Assembly: GCF_023716485.1 (NCBI RefSeq)
Contig: NZ_CP092418.1
Location: 2,959,001-3,023,000, forward strand
Direction: 5' to 3'
Source: Microbulbifer variabilis
GTDB lineage: Bacteria; Pseudomonadota; Gammaproteobacteria; Pseudomonadales; Cellvibrionaceae
Length of the DNA: 64,000 nt
A program made the position numbers and the translations under genes. Under the pieces are notes generated by a model, which made no database searches, had not been told where the DNA came from, and saw nothing but the letters and a program-made list of their open reading frames with translations. Positions 10,802 to 19,588 of the stretch are shown here, one piece after another (position 1 is the stretch's first letter; every line of letters starts with the position of its first letter).

Positions 10802-11347
10802 TTAACCCTGAGATGCTTTCTGAATAACCGCCAGCGATACCTTGGTGTAACCAGCTTCCGTACAACTGGACATCACCTTCTTAAGCAAACTGAACGGAAT
10901 GCCCCTGTCCGCGAGAATATTGACTTCCGGTGGCTCCGGCTGAACTTCTCCCTCGGTGCCGGCTTCCTCGGCCTCCGCCTCAGCAGAGGCCTGGGCCACA
11001 CCGATAGCCTTACCCATCTCGGCGATCATCGCCTGCTTAATGGCCTCGATAATGATTTCTTCACTCTCAAGTACCTCGCTGGTAGCCACCACTGAATTGG
11101 ATTCCACCAGAATTTCCTCATTGGTCACCATCAGGGTTACGGTTTCCCTTGGTTTGGTCTCCACCACCGAATCCGGCAGTGTGATCACCTTGGGTGGCTC
11201 CAACGCTTCATTACTGGAGGTGTTGGTCAAGAGGAAAAAAACCAAAATGGTGAACACGTCCATTAGCGAGGTAAGGTTCATACCCGAGGTTTTTTTACGC
11301 TTATGGCTGCGCGCCATACGCTTCATACGTCGGCTTTCATGTCTCAC
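10802..11347 (-). CDS. ExbD/TolR-like biopolymer transport protein (canonical Asp present)
   Basis: A 181-residue protein with a basic N-terminal tail, one membrane segment (residues about 23-42) and a periplasmic domain. The segment SGMNLTSLMDVFTILVFFLL contains the conserved Asp (D30) that carries protons in ExbD, TolR and MotB-like subunits. The periplasmic part has a Glu/Ala-rich insertion (EAEAEEAGTEGEV) before the usual ExbD-like C-terminal segment around NILADRGIPFSLLKKVM. It starts inside the end of the preceding ExbD gene (ATGA overlap at 11344-11347), so translation of the two is coupled. It is inferred to form a hetero-oligomer with the neighbouring ExbD-like protein inside an ExbB-type pentamer. 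Confidence 0.9.
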   Translation of the reverse strand: MRHESRRMKRMARSHKRKKTSGMNLTSLMDVFTILVFFLLTNTSSNEALEPPKVITLPDSVVETKPRETVTLMVTNEEILVESNSVVATSEVLESEEIIIEAIKQAMIAEMGKAIGVAQASAEAEAEEAGTEGEVQPEPPEVNILADRGIPFSLLKKVMSSCTEAGYTKVSLAVIQKASQG

Positions 11348-11934
11348 GGCGCATCTCCTATGGAAATATCGGGAAACAGCACCACTTTCTCTACAGCACT
11401 TGGATCACTGGGATCGCTGCCTTCCACACGCACCTCGGCTCCGCGCACGGTATCCATTACACCCACCAAGTGCTCATAGGCAATATCCGCTTCCATCAAC
11501 AAAATGGAGTCGGTTTTTTCTGGATAGCTGGCCTTTACCTGCAGTAAAAACTCGGTGAGTTTTTTCAGGTCGTAGACCTCCGCGGTTGGCAACAGAGCAA
11601 GCTGTTCACCCTCCCCGGCACCTTCCTCTGTAGCCGCTTCCAGCGGCGCAGACTCACCCTCTTCGGATTGCGTCAGGTTTGGAAAACGCGCAATGACTTT
11701 CTCACCATCACTAATCTCCAGCGCCTCTGTGCGAACGACGACTTCTACCGTGACCGTGGGATCATCCGGCGCTCCACCACCGGCTCCGCTCGGCATATTT
11801 AGCTCTAAAATTGTTACCCTTGAGAACACCGCCGATACCAACAGAAACGGCACCAGCACCACCATCAGGTTTAGGAAGGCGGTGATGTCCAGCTCCGGGG
11901 CCTCTTTATCTCTCCCGTGGCGCCGCCTTCTCAT
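11344..11934 (-). CDS. ExbD/TolR-like protein with Asn at the proton-carrier position
   Basis: A 196-residue protein with a basic start, one membrane helix (about residues 16-37) and a periplasmic domain with an acidic, Glu/Ala-rich linker. It belongs to the ExbD/TolR family by layout and by the helix ELDITAFLNLMVVLVPFLL. When this helix is aligned with TolR or ExbD (N-x-x-P-L-L-D-V-x-L-V-L), the position of the essential Asp is occupied by Asn (N22), although an Asp lies nearby at residue 16. It may therefore be a structural rather than proton-carrying partner of the second ExbD-like protein. Its ATG overlaps the stop of the ExbB-like gene (TAATG) and its end overlaps the next start (ATGA), so all three are translationally coupled. 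Confidence 0.88.
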   Translation of the reverse strand: MRRRRHGRDKEAPELDITAFLNLMVVLVPFLLVSAVFSRVTILELNMPSGAGGGAPDDPTVTVEVVVRTEALEISDGEKVIARFPNLTQSEEGESAPLEAATEEGAGEGEQLALLPTAEVYDLKKLTEFLLQVKASYPEKTDSILLMEADIAYEHLVGVMDTVRGAEVRVEGSDPSDPSAVEKVVLFPDISIGDAP

Positions 11935-12701
11935 TACGCAGTTTCCGTTTGCTGTTCTTCGGTTTTGGCCTCGGCCACTGGTTGTGATTTGGTGTGCTTC
12001 TCAGACTTGCTAGCCGACTTGTTTTCACCTTTATTTTTTGAAGCAGGCGCATCGACTTCGAAGCGACGGCGGGTTGAACTGTCAATCAGATTGGAGGCTT
12101 TTACGGAAACCATTTCCAGGCTATCGATAATTTCTCCAGTGAGGGAGTTGAGCAGTGCATGCACAATCAACAGGGGGATACCGGTCATCAGACCGAAAGC
12201 CGTTGTGTTCATCGCTACCGAGATACTGGCGGAAAGAAGGTCGGCTTTTTCTGCCGGGTTGGCATTGGCCACTGCGGTAAAGGCTTCAATCAGGCCCATA
12301 ATAGTTCCGAGCAGACCCAGCAGCGTGGCGATATTAGAAAACAGTGCTACGTAGGGCGTGCGCTTTTCCAGCTGCGGAGTGATTTCCATCATGCTCTCTT
12401 CCATCGCGATTTCGATATCTTCGCGGCGGCGCACTGCACCCTGACGGGCCAGCCCCATGGAAAGTAGCTTTGCCACACTGGAGTTATCCTGCTTAACCAG
12501 ATTGCGCGCACGATCGAAATCACCACTGGAGAGGATTGGCTGCAATTTATCCCACATAGTGCGGTTGGTACGACGCTCGTAATGCAGGCGAATAAATCGC
12601 TCAATTGCTACTGCGCCACCCAGGGCGGCCACCACAAGAATGGGGTACATAAAAGTACCGCCCGTCTGGAAAAACTCGATGACGCTGTTGAAAAAGTCCA
12701 T
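11934..12701 (-). CDS. ExbB/TolQ/MotA-type proton channel protein
   Basis: A 255-residue inner-membrane protein of the MotA/TolQ/ExbB family. It has a short periplasmic N-terminus and three membrane helices (about residues 17-34, 120-145 and 160-185). The cytoplasmic loop carries the charged ERFIRLHYERR segment after helix 1. The family signature is clear in ATLLGLLGTIMGLIEAFTA and in AMNTTAFGLMTGIPLLIVHA. A Lys/Ser/Glu-rich tail of about 50 residues follows, longer than in typical ExbB. It should form the stator channel with the two ExbD-like subunits encoded immediately downstream. It starts 69 bp after the preceding small secreted protein gene, the largest gap within the operon. Confidence 0.93.
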   Translation of the reverse strand: MDFFNSVIEFFQTGGTFMYPILVVAALGGAVAIERFIRLHYERRTNRTMWDKLQPILSSGDFDRARNLVKQDNSSVAKLLSMGLARQGAVRRREDIEIAMEESMMEITPQLEKRTPYVALFSNIATLLGLLGTIMGLIEAFTAVANANPAEKADLLSASISVAMNTTAFGLMTGIPLLIVHALLNSLTGEIIDSLEMVSVKASNLIDSSTRRRFEVDAPASKNKGENKSASKSEKHTKSQPVAEAKTEEQQTETA

Positions 12702-12741
12702 TACAAACCCTCTTGAGAAATACTGCAGTAATTGGTTGCTG

Positions 12742-12759
12742 CTCTGGCTTTAGCCAGAG
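12742..12759 (-). other. Short perfect hairpin inside the operon
   Basis: In the 69-bp gap before the ExbB-like gene there is a perfect 8-bp inverted repeat, CTCTGGCT and AGCCAGAG separated by two bases. No T-run follows, so it is not a complete terminator. It could stabilise or process the mRNA between the TPR genes and the channel genes. Confidence 0.35.
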
Positions 12760-12770
12760 AAAGGACGGCG

Positions 12771-13094
12771 TTAATCGCCGGACAGGCTGAGCTGGTAGAA
12801 CTCCAGCTCACGCATGAAAACTTCCTTGTCGAGCGGCTTGAGCTTGTCGTCCATCAAACTGGAGACAAGATCACTTTCGACACCCACCTCGGAACTTTTC
12901 CAGGGAACGATATACAGAGACTTGGGCGCTTCCTTATTACCAATAATGGAAATACCCGATAACTCTTTAACTTTGGTATCCACTTTCTTATCTGTGGCTT
13001 GGTTTTTTTCACCTTCTTGTGCCTGCGCACCGGCAAAAGGAAAAATGGCAAACCCCATCATAAACGGCAAAATCCATTTACACTGCGCTATCAC
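12771..13094 (-). CDS. Small secreted protein of the TPR/ExbBD operon, unknown family
   Basis: A 107-residue product if translation begins at the GTG at 13094, which overlaps the stop of the upstream TPR lipoprotein gene (GTGA) and has a strong GGAGGG ribosome site 7 bp before it. A longer in-frame ATG at 13190 would lie far inside the upstream gene and is less likely. The N-terminus KWILPFMMGFAIFPFAGAQA is a signal peptide. The mature part is a charged Lys/Glu/Asp-rich linker and a compact domain around ISIIGNKEAPKSLYIVPWKS that ends in FMRELEFYQLSLSGD. I do not recognise the family. Its fixed place between the TPR proteins and the ExbB channel suggests a periplasmic part of the same machine. 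Confidence 0.75.
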   Translation of the reverse strand: MIAQCKWILPFMMGFAIFPFAGAQAQEGEKNQATDKKVDTKVKELSGISIIGNKEAPKSLYIVPWKSSEVGVESDLVSSLMDDKLKPLDKEVFMRELEFYQLSLSGD

Positions 13095-13675
13095 TTGCCC
13101 GCCCTCCGTTTGAGATCCGCCAGCCAGATAGACACATCCTGGTCCTCGGGTTCCAGCTGTACATATTGCTGGAATTGTGCCAGAGCGCACTGGAGATCTT
13201 GCAGATAGAGATCACACAATATGCCGAGATTTTTTATCAATGGCAGGTATTCGGGGTTTTCTGCCAAGGCATTCACATAAATTTTGCGCGCATCGGCAAA
13301 ACGACCCTGCTTGCGGTAAAGCACTGCCAGTTCATTAGTGGCCACCGGGTGCTCGGCATCTATTTCCAGCGCTTTAAGAAAAGCCTCTTCCGCTTTTTTT
13401 TCTTCTGCCACCTGAATTTGGGCAATGCCGAGATTAATAAAAGGCGCGGGCAAACGCTGCTCCCGCTCAACTACCGTCTCCAACAATTCAATCGCGCGCG
13501 CAAACTCCTTATCCGCAAGGAATTCCAGGGATCGTTCAAAGTCCCGGCTCACACTGCCGGACACCCGCACAGAGGAATAATCAGAAACCTTGCCCGACTT
13601 GGTCTGAACTCCCGCACAGGCAGCCAAAAACAGCGTAACCACCCACAGGAAAACCACTCGCAGTTTTATTTGCAT
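13091..13675 (-). CDS. TPR lipoprotein
   Basis: A 194-residue exported lipoprotein. The start at 13675 is preferred over an ATG 15 bp upstream because an AGAAGAGGG ribosome site precedes it. The signal peptide MQIKLRVVFLWVVTLFLAAC ends in a lipobox with Cys20. Residues about 50-185 form tetratricopeptide repeats: alternating helices with the A/G/A spacing typical of TPRs, for example EEKKAEEAFLKALEIDAEHP and RFADARKIYVNALAENPEYL. TPRs are protein-protein docking modules, so this is probably a scaffold between the inner-membrane channel and the outer membrane. It sits 23 bp after the giant TPR lipoprotein gene and overlaps the next gene by 4 bp. Confidence 0.85.
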   Translation of the reverse strand: MQIKLRVVFLWVVTLFLAACAGVQTKSGKVSDYSSVRVSGSVSRDFERSLEFLADKEFARAIELLETVVEREQRLPAPFINLGIAQIQVAEEKKAEEAFLKALEIDAEHPVATNELAVLYRKQGRFADARKIYVNALAENPEYLPLIKNLGILCDLYLQDLQCALAQFQQYVQLEPEDQDVSIWLADLKRRAGK

Positions 13676-13698
13676 AGCCCTCTTCTCCATTCTCGCTA

Positions 13699-16600
13699 TT
13701 ACTGGCCGGAAACTACTTCCGCTGATTCCAAGGCCTCCGGCTCCGGTGGCAGAGGGACAATACTCTGCAGATAGTCACCAGCCTCTTCGGCACGGGCGTA
13801 ACGGGCCGGCATCAGACCGGCAAGTTGGCCGATACTCTTATCGATCCAGGGATTGTAGATACCCACCCCAAGTAACTCGACATTTTTTTCATGCACGGAA
13901 ATCGCTTTTTCCTCGAACGGATAAATTTGATCTTCCAGAGCCAGCTCGTACTCTTCCAGTTCCAGCGCACTCAAATTCGTTGGGCGCTCGGACTCTTTCA
14001 GAGACACACTGAAGTGCAAATAAATTTCCGCGAGGTAATAAGTGGCTGCGGCGGTCACATCCGCTGCCTGGTAATCAATCAGGGCAGAGAAATCGCTAAT
14101 CGCTTTTTTCATGCGCTTGCGTTTCAAATTGAGGTTCTGCTCGATTGGCTTAACCAGCGCCACCTGGGTAAAGGCCTGATAACTGGGCTCAGCCAGCTGT
14201 AACGCGGCGCTACCAGCCAGGTAGCGGGTGCGATCACTGCGCTGGGAACCGCCACGCTTCTCTATGCGCACCATCTCACGCAGTTCCTGCATATAGCGTT
14301 TTTGCTGCCCAGCAGTTTTGTAGATATCGGCGATTTTTTGCCGCGTCTCCAGCGCGGGCTCCATGGGGTTGGGGAACAGCTTCACGTAGCGCCTCAACAC
14401 CGCCAACGCCCTGTCGCTGTCTTTAGCGGTACTGTAGAGATCCGCTGCCTGCGTCAGAGCCTCGCGGCGTATTTCCTCGTCCTCAGATTCTCGCTCAATA
14501 CGCTCAAACTCCGCCGCTGCCAATAAGAGCTCGCCACTTTCCTGATAGACCACCGCCAGTTTCTTGGTGACATCTTTGGCCAGTTCATGCTCTGGGAAAT
14601 TCCCACGGAAATTGTTCAGCACTGTGGCGGCCTGGGTCCAATCCTTGAGCACAATCAGGGAAGCAGCAGCATCGTATTCGGCGGTGGCCAGTAAAGTGGC
14701 TCCCGGAGCCGCAGCGCGAATGCGCAGGAAGTGGCCGGCAGCAGTAGCGTGGTCTTCCTGCTTGCGCGCCATATCGCCCTGCTGGTAAATGGATGCCGCC
14801 AGATTGTCGACCAGGCCAGCACGATCCTTAGCATCGGTGGCGGTGAGATTCAGGGTTTCCCCATAGGCCACCTCCGCATCGGCATAGGCATGGGTATCAA
14901 AGGAGCCGTGGGCCACCACCATCCAGGCGGAGCGGCGAATCTCCTGCTCTGCAGCCGGGAATTTTTCCAATAGCTGACGACCGTTATCGATCGCCGGCGT
15001 ATAGTCTTTAAGACCGTACAAATCTTCCACCGCACCCAGCATTACCTGCGGCGCTTTGGCGTGCTGTGAGAAGGTATCGGCAAACGTTAACGATGAACGA
15101 ATAATTTCACGCAACAATGGAGCGCGCTGATCTGCACTGGCTTCTTTCAGATTATTGGCCAGATGTTCGCGATAAGCGTAAACCGCAGCGTAACCCGCCT
15201 CACTGGAATCCTTGTGGGCAGGGTATTCGTAGGCGGTGCGCTCATATTCCAGAGCGGCATTGTGGAAATCGCGATTTTCCAGCATCAAGCCGGCGAGCTG
15301 GTAGTTCATTTCCGGCGCACGCTCAGCTTCACGGAAGGACTGCAAGTAACGGCGATACCAGTGAATTGCCTCTACGTAGTGCTCGCCCTTTTTATCCTTC
15401 AGTTTTTTGTTTTGGTAGGCGGCATGGTAATGGCCGGCCAGGTCGATCAAGTTAGCCTGTAGAAATTCGACCACCTCGCCGAACTCATTAATATCGAATA
15501 CTGTCCAGTAGTCGGCATTGAGGGCATAGGTATTTACAAAAGTCTTCTTCGCTTCAAGCACCAGTTTGGGGAAACCGCCCTTGCTGTAAATCTCGATCAC
15601 ACGAATGGAAAAGTCCGCAGAAACCTTGTGCAGTGGATTGCGCTCCACAAAGGCGATATAGGATTTGGCCGAATCCTGGTAGCGACGTTTATTCAGGTAA
15701 TACTCCCCGAGATGGCTGTACACCAGGTATTCATACTGGCGCGCACCCTTGCGAGAGAAATAGTCGACAATAGAATCCGGGCCCTCCATATATGAGAAGC
15801 TCAAACTCACCACGCGGAAAGTATCGTCCACATGCTTGCGCTCAACCGTATTGGTCTGCTGGTCAAAGTCGTAACCCTGGGAGACTTTGTAATCGAGCAT
15901 GGCCACATAATCGTCCAGGGCCATCTCGTACATATCCTGCTTAAACAGGGACCAACCGCGTTTATACAGGGCCAGCTCGTAAAAACTGGAAATCTGCCCA
16001 ATGGTGATTACCCGGCCATAGGCCTCTTCCGCATCCAGATACTTTTTGCGGGTAAAGTAATATTCCCCCAGGCGAAACCAGGCTTCATCGATATGACGGG
16101 AATCCGGGTATTTGGCCACCAACTGCCGCAATACATCTACTGCGGCATCAATTTGCCCGGCTTCTTCATAAGCGCGGGAGAGCTGGTACATCACCTGGTC
16201 GTTGCGGTCGTAAAGAGGGTATTTCTTCAGCAGGTTGAGATACAGCGCGATGGCCTCTCGGGCATTCGCCGACATCAGCGCTTCCGGGTCTTCTTCAGGA
16301 ACCTGCAGTGTAGTGGTGTCTGCGACGATATCCACACTGCCACTAGCGCGAGCTTCAAAGTCCGCATCAGACTCCGCCCCTGCTACATGCTCAGTGGGGA
16401 TGCGCTGCACCTTGGCAACGGGCGCGGTTACCTCAGCCGGAGCTTCCAGGGCATTTTCTGCTGTTGCCTCCGGTGCTTCGATGGCAATCACAGCACCACT
16501 GCCTGCTGTGGCAGGGGCAATACCATCAATGGCAGCATCCTCGGCCCGGTGCGCCTGCTTAATTTTCAGGTCGGCAATCCGACGCATCGCTTCAGGGGTG

Positions 16601-16869
16601 AGACTCGATTCGGGCGTTTCCTGCAGGTAGCGCTGATAACTTGCCAGGGCCTTTTCCAGACTGCCGTCGATATATTCCTCTTTAATCTCAATATCGACAT
16701 TTTGCAGGCTGCCAATTGTTTTACCGCTGTTCACCGCACAAGCGTTAAGTAACAGTAATGCCGCGGCGAATGCACCATAGCGCAGTGCATTTTTGGGCTT
16801 CCGCCCTGTAGCTATTGGCTCGATCGCAAAACTAGCAGAGAGGCTTACGCGATGATTTACAGGTTTCAC
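13699..16869 (-). CDS. Very large TPR lipoprotein of the envelope operon
   Basis: A 1056-residue protein. An N-terminal cytoplasmic/basic stretch leads to a hydrophobic segment and a lipobox-like LLLLNAC (Cys44), so it is probably a lipoprotein with an unusually long pre-region; a later start could shorten it. An Ala/Glu/Pro-rich linker (about 100-190) is followed by many TPR-like helix pairs, for example AREAIALYLNLLKKYPLYDR, YFTRKKYLDAEEAYGRVITI and YLNKRRYQDSAKSYIAFVER, running to about residue 940. The family is that of long periplasmic TPR proteins such as the GltE/AglT-like components of gliding-type machines; this link is by architecture only. Its ATG overlaps the stop of the upstream TPR gene (ATGA), so the two are made in fixed ratio. 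Confidence 0.82.
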   Translation of the reverse strand: MKPVNHRVSLSASFAIEPIATGRKPKNALRYGAFAAALLLLNACAVNSGKTIGSLQNVDIEIKEEYIDGSLEKALASYQRYLQETPESSLTPEAMRRIADLKIKQAHRAEDAAIDGIAPATAGSGAVIAIEAPEATAENALEAPAEVTAPVAKVQRIPTEHVAGAESDADFEARASGSVDIVADTTTLQVPEEDPEALMSANAREAIALYLNLLKKYPLYDRNDQVMYQLSRAYEEAGQIDAAVDVLRQLVAKYPDSRHIDEAWFRLGEYYFTRKKYLDAEEAYGRVITIGQISSFYELALYKRGWSLFKQDMYEMALDDYVAMLDYKVSQGYDFDQQTNTVERKHVDDTFRVVSLSFSYMEGPDSIVDYFSRKGARQYEYLVYSHLGEYYLNKRRYQDSAKSYIAFVERNPLHKVSADFSIRVIEIYSKGGFPKLVLEAKKTFVNTYALNADYWTVFDINEFGEVVEFLQANLIDLAGHYHAAYQNKKLKDKKGEHYVEAIHWYRRYLQSFREAERAPEMNYQLAGLMLENRDFHNAALEYERTAYEYPAHKDSSEAGYAAVYAYREHLANNLKEASADQRAPLLREIIRSSLTFADTFSQHAKAPQVMLGAVEDLYGLKDYTPAIDNGRQLLEKFPAAEQEIRRSAWMVVAHGSFDTHAYADAEVAYGETLNLTATDAKDRAGLVDNLAASIYQQGDMARKQEDHATAAGHFLRIRAAAPGATLLATAEYDAAASLIVLKDWTQAATVLNNFRGNFPEHELAKDVTKKLAVVYQESGELLLAAAEFERIERESEDEEIRREALTQAADLYSTAKDSDRALAVLRRYVKLFPNPMEPALETRQKIADIYKTAGQQKRYMQELREMVRIEKRGGSQRSDRTRYLAGSAALQLAEPSYQAFTQVALVKPIEQNLNLKRKRMKKAISDFSALIDYQAADVTAAATYYLAEIYLHFSVSLKESERPTNLSALELEEYELALEDQIYPFEEKAISVHEKNVELLGVGIYNPWIDKSIGQLAGLMPARYARAEEAGDYLQSIVPLPPEPEALESAEVVSGQ

Positions 16870-19076
16870 GCCTTATCCCCCTCAGCTTCTGAAACTTGCC
16901 GTTCAGCGGATTTGTTCTCAGGTAAAATTTCCGGCTGGTCTGCTTGGGGTTGCCCGCCCTGCTCCAGTGGCCCATTTTCACTTTCTGGCACTTTCAATTC
17001 GGCAGGATTGCTCTCAGGCAGAGTTTCCGGCTGAGCTTCTAGGCTCTGCTCCTGCAGCCCATTTTCGCTTTCCGGTGCTTCCAATTCGGGAGGATTTTGT
17101 TCTGGCAAAGTTTCAGGCTGAGCCTCGCGATGCTGTTCAATCTTGCGCTGATCCTCGCGCTGCTCCTGCAGCTCATTGGCACGGTCGTAACTGTCGGCTA
17201 GGGCGAAGCGCGCTTTGATCTGGTAACTCTCCAGTTGGCTGCGGCGGCGCTCCAGCTCTTCAACAGCGAGTGCTTCCAGCATGCTGCCCTGGCGCGCCAT
17301 CAACATCTCCAGACGCTGCTGGGCCGAGCGAATCTGCGCACGCGAACGCTGGATATCCTTGTTATAACCGGTGTAACTGTGAGTCGCCGCCTGGCGACTG
17401 CGCACATAGGAACGGTACACCGTTTGTAACTTTTCGATCTCAGCATTGAGGGCCTGCAAATGCTTATAGGCCTCGGTGAGACGCTGGTGATATTCGGTAG
17501 AGAGACGCAAATCCAAAATACCCTGCAAGCGCTCAACACGGCTGCGGCTTTGCTCGGTAAAACCTTTAGGATTGCGTGCGATCTGCTTATGCAGCTGCAG
17601 TAGTTGCAGGCGCGCTTCCTGCTCTTCGGCGGTGGCGAGATACTCCGGGCGGCGAGAAACCAGCATTTGCTCTATGCGACTGGAAAATTGATCGCGCTGC
17701 TCCATACGCAACTTGATCCGTGCATCCAAGGTACGGAACTGCTCATCCAGCTGTGGTAACAGGGGCTCGTAGTAAGCCCGGCGTGCACTAATAATATCCT
17801 CGAAGGCAGCAAGGCTCTTAAGCCACTCTTTATTGCGCTCGTAGAGATCATTCAAGTCGCGGTAGTTACGCAGGAATTCTTGGTAGTCATTGGAGGCCAT
17901 GAGGTCGAGGAGATAGTGAGTCTCCGGTGCCTCCGGCAAATTGCGCAGCGCCACCACCCAGTTTTGTACCTGGGTAGCCTCTTTGCGCCGCAGCGCTTCG
18001 AGAAATTTGCCCTGACGAATACTGTTGATGGAAGCCGTCAGTGTGTCGATCTCACGGCCAAAAGCATCCAGAGCGCGTCCGTAATGAATTGCCGCAGTAC
18101 TGTGTACATCCAATTTTCCGTAGGCGTAAGGCACAGCCAGCATCACTTCCTGCACCGATTCATTGGTGCCCTTGCGGTTTTGCAATATCCGCCAGGGCAC
18201 CAGGGCGCGGTCGAAACGCCCCGCTCGGGCCTCCACCCAACCGGCACCGAGCAGCGCCCGATTGGAGAAAGGCCCTTCGAGATTCACCCGGTCAAAATAG
18301 GGGCGCGCCAGCTGCAGTTCGCCGGCCTCCATCAAGTGGGAACCCAGTAATAAATTGGTCTTGTCGTACAGGGCCTGATCGGCCGGGTCGCCACTGTGCC
18401 GCTTGCCCAGAGCGGTCAGCTCCAACACCCCACGTGCTTCCTCGCCGGATTTCAACTGGGCAATGCCCAGGTTGAACTCCACAAAGCCCTCCAGGGATTC
18501 CTCACCTTTCAGGTCTTTCAGTAGCTCTACCGCCTCTTCGAGACGCCCCAACTCCATAAAAACCCGCGCGCGCAGGAATTGCTCATCGGCACGCACCCGC
18601 AAGGGCACCCTGCCCTCAATCATTTCCAGCGCATGCAAAGCGTTTAGAGGTTGCTGTTTGTGGTAGTGAATTTTGGCCAGACGATAGGCGGCTTCATTGC
18701 GCACTTCCTGCGAAACATTGCCCTTCAGCACCGCTTCAATTGCACGCCCCGCTTCCCGGTGCATACGGTAGGAAAGCTCCAGGTCACCCACAGAGAATTC
18801 AGCCTGCCCAAGATGATTACTAAAGGGGTCTAACGCGGGCTCATCCAGACGGTGATACTGGGCCAGCTCGTTATCCAGCGCTACAATCGCATCAAAGTAG
18901 TTTTCCTGGTGGGCGTAGTACATGGCCGCACCAAAGAACAGATCGCGCAATTCTTCTTTATCATCGTCTGCGCCAGACACACTAGGGAGTAGAGACAAGC
19001 TACATAATGTAAAGCTGAGAACACGCAGGCCAGCTCCAGCTACGCCGGAAAATGCCGAAAGCAGGGGTATACGCAT
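16866..19076 (-). CDS. Periplasmic TPR/coiled-coil protein with C-terminal PETLPE repeats
   Basis: A 736-residue exported protein. The first 36 residues are a signal peptide (hydrophobic VLSFTLCSLSLLPSVSG). Residues about 45-350 are TPR-like helix pairs (for example RVFMELGRLEEAVELLKDLK). Residues about 400-640 form long amphipathic helices rich in Glu, Gln and Arg, probably a coiled coil. The last 100 residues are three imperfect repeats of about 30 residues built on EAQPETLPE, NPPELEAPESENG and similar, an acidic, Pro-rich and probably unfolded tail. It starts only 2 bp after the upstream gene and overlaps the next by 4 bp. It is inferred to be a periplasmic scaffold of the same trans-envelope complex. 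Confidence 0.82.
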   Translation of the reverse strand: MRIPLLSAFSGVAGAGLRVLSFTLCSLSLLPSVSGADDDKEELRDLFFGAAMYYAHQENYFDAIVALDNELAQYHRLDEPALDPFSNHLGQAEFSVGDLELSYRMHREAGRAIEAVLKGNVSQEVRNEAAYRLAKIHYHKQQPLNALHALEMIEGRVPLRVRADEQFLRARVFMELGRLEEAVELLKDLKGEESLEGFVEFNLGIAQLKSGEEARGVLELTALGKRHSGDPADQALYDKTNLLLGSHLMEAGELQLARPYFDRVNLEGPFSNRALLGAGWVEARAGRFDRALVPWRILQNRKGTNESVQEVMLAVPYAYGKLDVHSTAAIHYGRALDAFGREIDTLTASINSIRQGKFLEALRRKEATQVQNWVVALRNLPEAPETHYLLDLMASNDYQEFLRNYRDLNDLYERNKEWLKSLAAFEDIISARRAYYEPLLPQLDEQFRTLDARIKLRMEQRDQFSSRIEQMLVSRRPEYLATAEEQEARLQLLQLHKQIARNPKGFTEQSRSRVERLQGILDLRLSTEYHQRLTEAYKHLQALNAEIEKLQTVYRSYVRSRQAATHSYTGYNKDIQRSRAQIRSAQQRLEMLMARQGSMLEALAVEELERRRSQLESYQIKARFALADSYDRANELQEQREDQRKIEQHREAQPETLPEQNPPELEAPESENGLQEQSLEAQPETLPESNPAELKVPESENGPLEQGGQPQADQPEILPENKSAERQVSEAEGDKA
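16880..17125 (-). repeat. Three imperfect ~90-bp coding repeats (PETLPE tail)
   Basis: The 3-prime end of the large TPR gene contains three diverged tandem copies of a unit of about 90 bp encoding E-x-QPE-T/I-LPE, N-x-x-E-L and PESENG-like steps. The copies differ at many positions, so the duplication is old and selected at protein level. Nothing suggests recent slippage. Confidence 0.6.
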
Positions 19077-19078
19077 GG

Positions 19079-19588
19079 TTACCAGTCCTTGAAGTTAATC
19101 TCGGACTCGGTTCCGGAAATTCTGATCTCGACAAACTTTGGCCCTACCGCCTTGTCGATTTGATAAGAAGCATTGGCTCGATACTCTTTACCGGAAGGGG
19201 TCTTGCCTATAAAGCGCACTTGTAACGGGTGTCCACCAGCCTGCACATTACCGGTATAGATTTTTTGCACCCCCCCTTTTTGTAAGGATTCAATTTCCCG
19301 ATAGGTGTAGAGGTGGTGCGCCACGATTTCACCATTGAGAGTGACTTCTACGGATTCCAGTTCAAAAGGCTTTTCGTCTGCGACAGAAACAAACAAAGCC
19401 ACCTGAGTATTGGAAGGAAACAACAGTTTCTCTTCCAACTGTGCCAAAGTTGCTGTCAGATCAATTACATCTTTCTTAACATCCTGGATTTGCTCGTCCA
19501 AACCACGGATATCATCACGACTGACATTCTGCGCATTCACTGCGGCAGCCAGTAAAAGAAGGAGAGCTATCTGTAAAATTCTGAACAT
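19079..19588 (-). CDS. Small periplasmic protein, first gene of the TPR/ExbBD operon
   Basis: A 169-residue exported protein. The ATG at 19588 is chosen because an AGAGGTAGG ribosome site lies just before it and because it opens directly with a signal peptide (MFRILQIALLLLLAAAVNA); an ATG 66 bp upstream is open but unsupported. A short predicted coiled coil (residues about 25-55, DDIRGLDEQIQDVKKDVIDL) is followed by a beta-rich domain with VEVTLNGEIVAHHLYTYREI and GGHPLQVRFIGKTPSG, resembling an immunoglobulin-like or AMIN-like fold. The family was not recognised. It leads the operon and is 2 bp from the next start, so it is probably a stoichiometric component. Confidence 0.8.
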   Translation of the reverse strand: MFRILQIALLLLLAAAVNAQNVSRDDIRGLDEQIQDVKKDVIDLTATLAQLEEKLLFPSNTQVALFVSVADEKPFELESVEVTLNGEIVAHHLYTYREIESLQKGGVQKIYTGNVQAGGHPLQVRFIGKTPSGKEYRANASYQIDKAVGPKFVEIRISGTESEINFKDW

